A program made the position numbers and the translations under genes. Below, one piece after another: positions 1-8,039 of a stretch of DNA of 22,719 nucleotides. This DNA comes from Rhizophagus sp. LPA8_4_AMF (lineage: Eukaryota > Glomeromycota > Glomeromycetes > Glomerales > Glomeraceae). The first letter of the stretch is position 1. Every line of letters starts with the position of its first letter. Under the pieces are notes generated by a model. It was not told where the DNA came from and made no database searches. It saw only the letters and a program-made list of their open reading frames with translations. Location: assembly GCA_021464525.1 (NCBI GenBank), contig JADRCO010001083.1, positions 1-22,719 on the forward strand, given 5' to 3'.

Positions 1-116
1 ATTTTCCCAAAATTTCCAAAGTTTTATTATATTTGTTTGTTTAATGAAGACCCCTTCCCCCTCAACTTTTCAGAAAGTCTGGATGTTAAACAAACAATCA
101 AGTTGGGACCTTATTA

Positions 117-623
117 GGACCCTGGAAACTTATATTAGATGCTACCGGCAAAATTAGGCCAATTTTATCATTTTTTTACTCGCAAGTTGATTGGCTAAAA
201 ATAAAGATTATTATTATATAAGGTAATCAAATCACATGACTCTGCATGATTTTTGTGTGACATTTCCTTTTTTAGTATGATCTTCAGAACATTATTATTA
301 ACTTTACCTATAATTTAGCCGGTAACCTCAGCAATTTTTTTAAACTAACTTTACCTAGTCAACACGCCGGTAGCATTAAATATAAGTTTCCGGGGTCCCA
401 GTGTATAAAATCTAAATTAAAAGTCATGTGCACAAGTTGATAGATTTATTACTAAATTAAGAAAATCATAATAAATCTTTATGTAAAATTGCCTTTTTTA
501 TATATAATTTATCCATTTTTAGTAATAATATATGCACATTTTTATGTTGTATAACTGTGCACATAAAAAATCAAGGTGCACATGTGCACATTGTGCACAT
601 AGATTTTACACACTGCGGGGTCC
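117..623. mobile_element. TA-flanked MITE, interrupted by a hAT-type MITE
   Basis: The 33 terminal bases at the left (117-149, GGACCCTGGAAACTTATA...) match the reverse complement of the right end (366-398, GGACCCCGGAAACTTATA...) at about 30 of 33 positions. The element is bordered by TA on both sides (115-116 and 624-625), the target duplication of Tc1/mariner-type transposons. Without the inserted 399-615 element and one copy of its 8-bp duplication it is about 282 bp long. Subterminal ACCGGC/GCCGGT motifs recur inside. It has no coding capacity, so it is a non-autonomous element; the superfamily assignment is inferred from TA plus terminal repeats. Confidence 0.75.
399..615. mobile_element. 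hAT-type MITE with exact 8-bp target duplication
   Basis: The element starts CAGTGTATAAAATCTA (399-414) and ends with its inverted repeat (600-615), matching at 15 of 16 positions. It is flanked by the identical octamer CGGGGTCC at 391-398 and 616-623. An 8-bp duplication with CAGTG termini is typical of the hAT superfamily. The interior is AT-rich with several GTGCAC-containing subterminal motifs (about 427-433, 555-600) and no ORF. It inserted exactly at the right end of the 117-623 MITE, so the order of insertion is clear. Confidence 0.85.
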
Positions 624-650
624 TACCTTATTATATTAAAATTTGAAATT

Positions 651-965
651 TGTCATTTTTAAAAAAATGATTTTTATTTGTATACAGGGTGTTCAAACAT
701 GGATTTCTAAAAAAGTAAATATTCTATATAGATCATTTAATGTTGGGCAGAATTAAGTTTAATGAAAAAAACAGAATTTGTTAAATAAATCAAAATTGAC
801 ATTCAAAATATACTTTGACGCTTTAAGTAAACTTGCAGAGCAGACAATAATACACATACTGTACATTTCCTTTAAAATTATATTTATTAAAAATTTTTTT
901 ATATAATTTATTTTATGAAGTCATGTGATATGTGTATAAACACCCAGTGTAAATTAAGAAATTTT
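651..965. repeat. Dispersed repeat, copy 1
   Basis: This stretch aligns along its length with a second copy found in two pieces at 3206-3412 and 5045-5165. Shared landmarks include AGATCATTTAATGTTG, GCAGAATTAAGTTTAA, AAACTTGCAG and AAATTAAGAAATTTT. Inside it, TACAGGGTGTT (684-694) and AACACCCAGTGTA (939-951) form an imperfect inverted pair, which hints at a mariner-like origin, but similarity to copy 2 extends beyond both. No ORF. Confidence 0.6.
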
Positions 966-1311
966 CTTTAAAAAAAATTCAGTTAATATATTAATTTTTT
1001 TTTTATTTTGCAGCACATTTACAAATTTATTCATACAGGGGATAGTATAAATCTAGAACATAAAGTAAAAATGAAAACTACACTATATTGATATAAGAAA
1101 CTTATAAATTATCTGTTCTCCTATTGGATCACATCTGTGTACTGTTAATTAACTTATTATTTTAAGCAAGTAAATTACGTGATAAAATGGATTTTCTTAG
1201 ATAAGTTATCCTTGCAACCTGTAAAAAAATAATATATTAATATCATATGTCTTCACTGTATATTAAGTATATCCATTTAACTAATATTAAATACTTTCCA
1301 AAAGTAAGCAC
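966..1311. other. AT-rich gene-less stretch
   Basis: I see no ORF, RNA gene or clear repeat boundary here. The sequence is AT-rich with homopolymer runs, and lies between the dispersed repeat on the left and the target duplication of the 1.6 kb element on the right. The comparable 2943-3205 stretch on the other side is also empty. Confidence 0.5.
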
Positions 1312-1321
1312 TCCTATACTA

Positions 1322-2932
1322 GGACCTTGAATAATACTGATATAATTCACATATAGGTTTACGTAGAGTTTATATGAGATTGTTTTTTAAACCCATAAAT
1401 TGAGTTTGCATAGATCAGGTCAATTTTTGAATAACTTACATATTACGTTTACGTAGAGTTTATAGATATGTAAGATATTAAAAAAAATTTATTATTTTTC
1501 GGTCTTTAACAGATCATTTTGTTAATTAAATAAAAATAAAATTTTTTTTTCAGTTTTTAATAGGACTCAAAAAAAATTGAACTCGAACTGACTTTTAGAA
1601 AATATTATATAATTATATTTAAATAGTTATATTTACAACATTTTGCATTACGAAAATAAAATAATTACTTATAAACGTTAATTAATCTAATAATAAGTGT
1701 ATTTTTTGTATTTTGATTGTTATATCAATAATTTTATTTGAAATATTTGTTTGTAATTCATTAAACTTTCTTCGTATTCACAGTCAAAAGTTGCTTAGTT
1801 CTTTTAATAAATAACGATCGTGAGGTATTAATGATATATTAAGTATAGGAATTGGAAAAAGATCAACAAGAATCGAATGATTATCTGATTGATCTTTTTT
1901 TCAATTTTCAGGAACAGACCAAATAGTTTTTTTAGAACGGTACTTCTAAGAATGCAAGAGGTGCGAAAAGTTAGTATATTTTCATTTTTTTCATTTTTTT
2001 GATTTTTCTTTACTTATTTTATTTTTATTTCTTTAGGAACAGTCTTTTCTTTTTTTCAGAACGGCAATTTCAGTAGATTTCTAAAAATGCAAGAAGGACA
2101 GGAAGGTTAGTATATTTTTCGTTTTTTCTTCATTTTTTTTTTTATTTTTATTTTATTTTTTTCTTTACTTACTTTATATATTCTTATTTCTTTAGAAATG
2201 ATCCTTCTTTCAGAACAGCAATTTTAGTGGATTTCTAAAAATGCAAAAACAGAAAAGTTAGTATATTTTTTTGATTTTTCTTCATTTTTTTTTTTATTTT
2301 ATTTTTTTCTTTACTTACTTTATATATTCTTATTTCTTTAGGAATAGTCCTTCTTTCACAATGATAATTTTGGTGGATTTCTAAAAATGCAAGAAGGTCA
2401 AAACAGTGATGATTGAGAAATCAGGAATAGAGGTAAATGGGAAGCAAATGTAGGGAGGTTTACTATAGGAAGTAGGAACAGCACTAACATTCTTTTGTCT
2501 TTTTTTTCTTTAGGAACTTGCATTTGGGCTTAAAATTTTTTTGCGAAAAGGGTAGGTTGAAAGGTGTGGGGGAGAGGTAGTTTACTATAGGAATATCATT
2601 AATATTCCTTTTTTTTTTTTAGTAAATAGTATTGGACTTGAAATTTGTTAGTTCTACAAGTGTAAATGTTTTTTATAAATTTGTTAGTAAAGATTGGAAA
2701 TGATAATAATAGATTGATAAAAAATATTATTGTTTTTTTAATAAAAATTGATTGTACGAGTTATATGTAATAAAAAATATAAAATTTTATTTGTTTTTCA
2801 TATAAAAATAATATAAATAAATAAAATTTTTTTAACTAAGATTTAGGTTTGCATAGCAAAATAAAGTTGCGTAGAGTTAATAGTAGACGTATGCTGATTA
2901 TTTGTAAGTTATATTAGTATTGTTTAGAGTCC
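1322..2932. mobile_element. 1.6 kb non-autonomous DNA transposon, 10-bp target duplication
   Basis: The element is flanked by the identical decamer TCCTATACTA at 1312-1321 and 2933-2942. Its ends are degenerate inverted repeats: GGACCTTGAATAATACTGAT at the left against GGACTCTAAACAATACTAAT read inward from the right. Reading the ends as AGGAC...GTCCT instead would give an 8-bp duplication. A 9-10 bp duplication favours a Mutator-like element; 8 bp would favour hAT. Similar CGTAGAGTT motifs recur near the ends (about 1362, 1449 and 2870). There is no transposase ORF. The interior carries a tandem array of exon-like units. Confidence 0.65.
1905..2640 (+). repeat. Tandem array of exon-like units (125-160 bp period)
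   Basis: Four related units follow one another, each made of a pyrimidine-rich tract ending TTTAG or TTCAG, a 58-70 nt block containing GATTTCTAAAAATGCAAGAA-like sequence, and a GTTAGTATATT or similar motif. The exon-like blocks are roughly 1912-1969, 2037-2105, 2196-2256 and 2342-2432. Two further, more diverged units with acceptor-like ends at 2513 and 2622 share TTTACTATAGGAA and GGACTTGAAATTT-like sequence. In each unit an acceptor consensus precedes the block and a donor-like GT follows it. The ATGCAAGAA frames are very short and not conserved, so I do not call a protein. Confidence 0.6.
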
Positions 2933-3490
2933 TCCTATACTATTATATTAGAATCTAAATATATCTAAAACAAATCATAATTTAATTTACTAATAGAGAA
3001 AAATCAAATTCAGTCAAATTTAAAAATTTTAATTATTTTATTATCTAATAATCCAATTTGGCTGTTTTTATTATTTGTAATTATTAATAAATTTAAAAAA
3101 GTTTATTTAAATTTAAGTACTAAATTCTAAGATAATTGCAAAATATTAAAAAAGTAAAAAGTATTAATTTTAACATAAATCAATTATTAATTATAATTAT
3201 TATATTAAGATGATTTTATTTATATATAGGAACTCAAACACAGATTTTTAAAAAAGTAAATTTTCTATGCAGATCATTTAATGTTGAGCAGAATTAAGTT
3301 TAACAAAAAAATAGAAGAAAAACAGAATTCATTAAATAAATTAATATTTAAAATCAACTTTAATGCTTTAAGCAAACTTGCAGGGTAGATAAAAATATAT
3401 ATATTATACATAAAAATGCTAGTTTTAATTCATTTTTCAAGTTTACAGTATTACAGTATTAAGGATTATAGTTATAATACTGTCTGTAAT

Positions 3491-4747
3491 TAAAGTTTCG
3501 CACAAGCCGGCTTGAGCTGAGCCACAGTCTGGCTCAGCTTAGCTTGAAAAAAAAATTTGGGCTTGAGTCAGAATGAGCTGAGCCATAAAAATTTTGGCTC
3601 AAGCTAAAGTGAGTTGAGCTGAGCCATGAAAAATGTGGTTCAAGCTAAACTAAGTTCGAACTGGCTCAAAAGTATCAAAAAAATGTTGCGAAATTGAAAT
3701 GTTTTTTTTAAATATTATTATGCAAAAAACGGTTTTGCCCCATTTTTTTCATATATATTAAACAAAAAACAGATTCGCAACATTTTTTGTTAAAGTATCA
3801 AAAAAAATATTATAAAAAGTTTTTTTTCATATAATATTAAACAAAAAATGTATTTGCAACATTTTTTGTTAAAGTATCAAAAAAATATTGTGAAATGTTT
3901 TTTCATATATATTAAACAAAAAATTGTATTCGTAACGTTTTTTATTAAAGTATCAAAAAAAAATGTTGTGAAACATTTTTTTCATATAATATTAAATAAA
4001 AAACGTATTCACAATGTTTTTTGTTAAGTATTGAAAAAAATGTTGTAAAACGTTTTCCATATAATATTAAACAAAAAACATTTTCGCAGTATTTTTTGTT
4101 AAAGTATCGAAAAAAAATGTTGCAAAACGTTTTTTTTCATATAATATTAAACAAAAAACGCTTTCGCAACATTTTTTGTTAAAGTATCAAAAAAAATGTT
4201 GCGAAATATTTTTTCATATAATATTAAACAAAAAACGCTTTTGCAGCATTTTTTGTTAAAGTATCAAAAAAAATATTGTGAAATGTTTTTTTTATATAAT
4301 ATTAAACAAAAAATGTTTTACAGTATTTTTTGTTAAAGTATTAAAAAAAACGTAAAATATTTTTTTCATATAATATTAAACAAAAAATGCTTTTGCAACA
4401 TTTTTTGTTAAAGTATCAAAAAAATATTGCAAAATGTTTTTTTTCATATAATATTAAACAAAAAAACGCTTTCGCAACATTTTTTGTTAAAGTATCTAAA
4501 AAATATTGCGAACCATTTTTTTCATATAATATTAAATAAAAAATATTTTCGCAACATTATTACAGGCCAGCTCGAGCTGATGAGCTGAATAAATTCTGGC
4601 TCGAGCTTTTTAAACTGAGCCTATTGCTGGCTCAGCTTTTTTCAAGCTGGCGCACGAGCTATTAAGCATTTTAAATATGGTTCGGCTTGGCTCAGCTTGG
4701 AAAACTCAAGCCAGCTTATGAGCTGGCTCAGCTCATGCAGAGCTTTA
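3491..4747. mobile_element. 1257-bp hAT-type non-autonomous element with GAGCTGAGCC-rich ends
   Basis: The identical octamer TCTGTAAT flanks the element at 3483-3490 and 4748-4755. The ends are inverted repeats beginning TAAAG: TAAAGTTTCGCACAAGCC at the left against TAAAGCTCTGCATGAGCT from the right, and all six differences are transitions. An 8-bp duplication and a TAAAG terminus fit the hAT superfamily. The outer 170-190 bp at each side are dense in GGCTCAGCTT/AAGCTGAGCC-type motifs in both orientations, resembling the subterminal transposase-binding repeats of hAT elements. The core is a 77-bp hairpin minisatellite. No transposase is present. Confidence 0.75.
3670..4560. repeat. 77-bp minisatellite of hairpin-forming units (~11 copies)
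   Basis: The anchor ATTAAA(C/T)AAAAA recurs at about 3757, 3836, 3911, 3991, 4066, 4146, 4222, 4301, 4375, 4452 and 4531, a spacing of 74-80 bp. Each unit contains an inverted repeat; in the 4146 unit TTTCGCAACATTTTTT (4162-4177) pairs perfectly with AAAAAATGTTGCGAAA (4191-4206) around a 13-nt loop, GTTAAAGTATCAA. The loop core GTTAAAGTATC is nearly invariant, whereas the arms vary mostly by C-to-T and G-to-A changes at the CpG sites. No ORF runs through it. Confidence 0.85.
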
Positions 4748-4755
4748 TCTGTAAT

Positions 4756-5044
4756 ACAAATTTCTAAAAAAGGAAATTTTTATTTTTTTACCAAAAATTG
4801 AAGTAATTCTGGATAGATTTAAACTATTATTTCATGTAATATTACACAAATTTCCAAAAAAAAGCAATTTTTCTTTCCATTAAAAATGGAAATTTGGTTT
4901 TACAAATATTTTAAAAAAGGAAAATTTGGCATAAATTACTTAATTCTGATAGCATTATAATCTAATTATAGTATTACAACTTTTGCTTTTTTAGTTGCAA
5001 TCTATTACTTACAATATTGTGTCTTAATATTGCAGTTATGGCCA
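4756..5044. repeat. AT-rich repeat with CAAATTTCC/GGAAATTTG foldbacks
   Basis: The part around 4832-4900 (CAAATTTCC, then TCCATTAAAAATGGAAATTTGG) is similar in inverted orientation to 6895-6985. Short complementary blocks (AAAAAAGGAAATTTT, ACAAATTTCC) allow it to fold back on itself. It continues the sequence at 3413-3490 once the hAT-type element is removed. No ORF and no defined ends. Confidence 0.45.
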
Positions 5045-5254
5045 ATATCTTTAATTGTATATTTCTTTTAAATTATATTTATTAAAAAATTTTATATATA
5101 ATTATTTTTATAAAATCATAAAATATGTGTATGAATATCTAGTATAAATTAAGAAATTTTTATATATTGATATTTAAATTTTATTTATTTATAATTTATT
5201 TTTTTTATAATAGTTTAAAAATTTACTTTACAAAAACTTGAAATTTATAAGTAA

Positions 5255-5480
5255 TAGCATTTCAATATTATTTCGATACTGTTTTAATATTATTTTGGTA
5301 TTATTTTAATATTATTGCAATATCATTTTAATATTAAATCAAATAATATCATAACAATATAAAATAATATTAAAATAACATAGTTTAATTTAATATAAAT
5401 ATTTATTTTAATGTCATTTTAATATTATTTTGATATATCATTTCAATATAATTTTGATTTCAATATTATTTTAGAATTAA
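5255..5480. repeat. Degenerate TATTTTAATATTATT simple repeat
   Basis: Short units such as TTTTAATATTATTT and ATATCATTTTAATATT alternate in both orientations. A second patch of the same kind lies at 6413-6505, so the two patches bracket the C/T-rich region. Low complexity, non-coding. Confidence 0.6.
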
Positions 5481-5514
5481 TTTAAAAGTCACTTCTGGTG
5501 ATTTTTTTTAAATT

Positions 5515-6402
5515 CACTAGGATGAATTTCACTTTGATCTGCAAATCATTAAATTTTGATGAGGTGATTTTGTACTACATACTTTTTACAAGTTAAAATA
5601 TTTGTTTTTTATTTTCATTTTTGCTTTCTGTAGTTACTGTTTTGAAAATGGCTTTTTCTAAGGTAAGATTCTTTATTATTTTTTCTTGCTTTTTTGCTTT
5701 TGCTAATTTTATCTTTAGATAACAATAATACCAAACAGTTTCAAGAAATTTAAAGTAAGATTCATTTTCTTGCTATTTTATTGTTTTTCTATTCTAAAAC
5801 AATACTAATCAGTTTTTTATTTTCTTTTGTTCTTTATATTGTTCTTTTTACTCTCTCTTCATTTTTATTATCACTTTCTCATCACTTTCACTTATTATTT
5901 CATTTCTCATCATCTATTTCATTCTTCATTCATTTCTTTTATATATTTTATTATCATTTTCCCTCTCTCATTACCACTTTCATTCTCTCATTATTCATTT
6001 TGTCACTTTTATGTTTTTCATCATCATTTTTGCTCCCCTATCATCTATTTCATTTCCTTTATATTTTTCATCATCAATTTTGCTCTCTTATTACTACTTT
6101 CACTCCCTCATCATCTATTTCATTCCTTTTATGTTTTTTTATCATCGTTTTCACTTTCTCATCACCACTTTTACACTCTCATCATCCATTTCACCCCTTT
6201 TATATTTTTTATTATCATTTTTGCTTCCTCATCATCACTTTTGCTTCTTCATTATCAATTTTGCTTCTTTACATTTTTCATTATCATTTTTGCTTTCTCA
6301 TCACCACTTTTGCTTCCTCATCATTCATTTTGTTCCTTTTATGTTATTCAAACTTTGTAGTCACATGATGTAGTAAATTTTTGGTGAAATTCAACCCTGG
6401 TA
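5515..6402. mobile_element. Possible MITE-like unit enclosing a C/T-rich minisatellite
   Basis: The left end contains ATGAATTTCAC (5522-5532) and the right end GTGAAATTCAACCCTGG (6384-6400), an imperfect inverted pair. A further inverted pair, TACTACAT (5573-5580) and ATGTAGTA (6368-6375), lies inside. No clear target duplication is visible, so the boundaries are tentative. Confidence 0.35.
5850..6345 (+). repeat. C/T-rich minisatellite, period about 70 bp
   Basis: The anchor CCTTTTATRTTTTT-like sequence recurs at about 5936, 6006, 6056, 6127, 6197, 6266 and 6335. All spacings are close to 70 bp except one of 50 bp, which lacks a TCATCACCACTTTTGCT subunit. The plus strand is almost free of G. 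Open frames of 120-195 codons in three frames reflect this composition (runs of F, S, L, I and H) and are not proteins. Confidence 0.75.
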
Positions 6403-6664
6403 AGCATTAAAATTATCCATTATTTTAATATTATTTTGATGTTATTTCAATTTTAATATTGAAATAATATCAAAATAATATCAAAATAGTATTGAAGTAA
6501 TATAGTTAAATTAAACTTAATTATATTGATTATATGTTGATTGAAAACTGTGAGTTTCTGTAAAATATATAATAATTACATATAATTTTTAAGTAAAATT
6601 TAATTTTCTAAATAATAAGATTGATAGAAAAATATTTTTTTTACATAAAAAAAATATATAGAAA

Positions 6665-7083
6665 TAATACTTCGCATGAGCCAGTCTGGCTTGAGCCAAA
6701 TAACTCAAGCCAAGCTGAGTCATAACTTGTAATAAATTGGCTTGGCTCATTCAAGTCAAGCTTCAGTGCAGCTCGTTTAAGCTAATTTACAAACTATGAG
6801 CCAGTTCATGAGCTCAAACTTTTAAATCCCATTTATAACTCAGGCCAAATTTTTCTTATGCTTCAGCCAGAATTAAAATGATCAGAATAATTGACAAAAA
6901 AATTTTCTTTTTGGAAATCTCATATAACCAAACTTCCATTTTTATGGAAAACAAAATTTTCTTTTTTGGAAATTTGTATAACATCACGTGATGTCATGCG
7001 AAAATGAGTCAGCTCGAGCTGAGCCATCTTAAAGCTTAGCTTAGCTCAGCTCAAAGCTGACTTGAACAAGCCAGGCTCATTTT
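6665..7083. mobile_element. Decayed relative of the GAGCTGAGCC-rich hAT-type element
   Basis: TAATACTTCGCATGAGCC at 6665 resembles the terminus of the 3491-4747 element. It is followed by the same GGCTTGAGCC/GGCTCA motif clusters at 6680-6830 and again at 7005-7080. Between them (6890-6990) lies an inverted copy of the 4756-5044 repeat. The right end is unclear: similar motifs resume at 7178-7210 after the 7084 foldback, and I found no target duplication. It lacks the 77-bp array. Confidence 0.5.
6981..6994. other. Perfect 14-bp palindrome ACATCACGTGATGT
   Basis: A perfect dyad centred on an E-box core, CACGTG, inside repeat DNA. It is probably part of the foldback repeat rather than a working binding site, since no gene starts nearby. 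Confidence 0.5.
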
Positions 7084-7160
7084 GGATGAGTGCTGGAAAA
7101 AAGGACCAATTAGACAATGGATTTCATTGTTTATTTGGTCCCTTTTCCCAGCACTCACCC
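7084..7160. mobile_element. 77-bp foldback MITE
   Basis: Almost the whole element is one hairpin: GGATGAGTGCTGG at the left pairs with CCAGCACTCACCC at the right, and the arms continue through GGACCAA/TTGGTCC to ACAATG/CATTGT around a few unpaired bases. It interrupts the GAGC-motif-rich repeat, whose sequence resumes after it. The right side is followed by TA; the left side has TT, so a TA duplication is only possible. Confidence 0.65.
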
Positions 7161-7194
7161 TATTTATTCTAATCAAGCCAAGCTGGCTCAAATT

Positions 7195-7350
7195 TTGGCT
7201 TGGCTTAGCTTAAATTAGGTTTAAATTAGTTTGAATTAATTTTTATTAGTTTCAAAGTTTGAATTAGTTTAGAAGTTTGAAACTAGTTTAAAAATAGAGT
7301 TTAGTTTAGAAGTTTGGAATTAGTTTAGAAAATGAATTTTAGTTTAGAAG
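7195..7350. repeat. Degenerate TTAGTTTAGAAGTTTGAA tandem repeat
   Basis: Variants of TTAGTTTGAATTAGTTTAGAAG recur at irregular 20-28 bp spacing. Low complexity, non-coding. Confidence 0.5.
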
Positions 7351-7352
7351 GG

Positions 7353-7437
7353 CAGCTTTATTTGCTATAGTGAATTCCCTCACTATAATGAAGTTTAATC
7401 TCCAGCCTGAGGGATTCACTATAGCAAAGGAGAACTG
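7353..7437. mobile_element. 85-bp foldback MITE
   Basis: TTTGCTATAGTGAATTCCC (7361-7379) is the near-perfect inverted repeat of GGGATTCACTATAGCAAA (7411-7428). The outer ends are CAGCTT and GAACTG, so the right terminus plus flank reads CTG-TA as in Tc1/mariner MITEs. The left flank is GG, not TA. No coding capacity. Confidence 0.6.
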
Positions 7438-7439
7438 TA

Positions 7440-8039
7440 ATAAATTGTTATATCAATGAAGCAAATGAAATTAAATTATTGTAGAGTCTATTTAAACATA
7501 ATTCACTTTCATAAAAGATAGATAATTTTATTAAGATTAATTTAATAAGAAACAAAATCAAATGAAGATTTTACCATTATTCTTAATATATAATTTGTGG
7601 CTAAAGATCATCAGTGGTGACCGTTATAAGTGTGAGATTTTACCTACTAAGTTTTTAGATTAAATAATAAAAATCCATCGATAACAAATTTCATGTAGTC
7701 ACGTAATAAAAAATTACATAAAAAATTTTATAATAAAATTATCGTAAACGTAGTAGAAATGAATGAATAAAAAGATACATGGTTAACATTAAATTATCCT
7801 CTATTAGTGTAAAATAATATAATTTAATCCTTTTTTTTTTAAAAAAAAAAAAGAAAATTCATATACTTTATTAATTTATAATAAGAATGATGAAATATGC
7901 AGTCTTTTGAGTTAATGCTTGAAATAAAAGTGTTATAAGTGTTATTTATCAGAAAAATCTAAAATCAAAAAATCAAGAACAAATATATATATATTAAAGA
8001 AAAAGGATATTATACATATATAAGGAATATTTCTTTCCC
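7440..8039. other. Gene-less 3' flank of the SREBP gene
   Basis: I see no ORF or transposon end here. The part next to 8040 is expected to hold the 3' untranslated region and poly(A) site of the SREBP gene. A T10-A12 run (7831-7852) forms a perfect simple hairpin. No unambiguous polyadenylation signal stands out on the minus strand. Confidence 0.4.

Larger units (their letters stand above)
3206..5165. repeat. Dispersed repeat, copy 2, split by insertions
   Basis: The left part (3206-3412) matches 651-865 and the right part (5045-5165) matches 855-965, in the same order and orientation. The 1.63 kb between them is therefore inserted DNA: the 1257-bp hAT-type element (3491-4747) lying within a further AT-rich sequence of about 370 bp (3413-3490 plus 4756-5044). 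The junction bases TTATACAT and TTGTATAT may be a decayed target duplication, but this is weak. Confidence 0.6.

Noticed and set aside
685-949. Stand-alone 265-bp mariner MITE between CAGGGTGTT and AACACCCAGTG
   Set aside because: Similarity with the second copy continues past both ends, so these are not the element boundaries; described as a dispersed repeat instead.
3670-4560. CRISPR-like regular repeats
   Set aside because: The units are contiguous and similar throughout with no unique spacers, and the surroundings are eukaryotic.
5781-6373. Open frames of 120-195 codons in overlapping frames, rich in F, S, L, I and H
   Set aside because: They are produced by a C/T-rich minisatellite in which stop codons are rare; several frames are open at once and the peptides have no domain.
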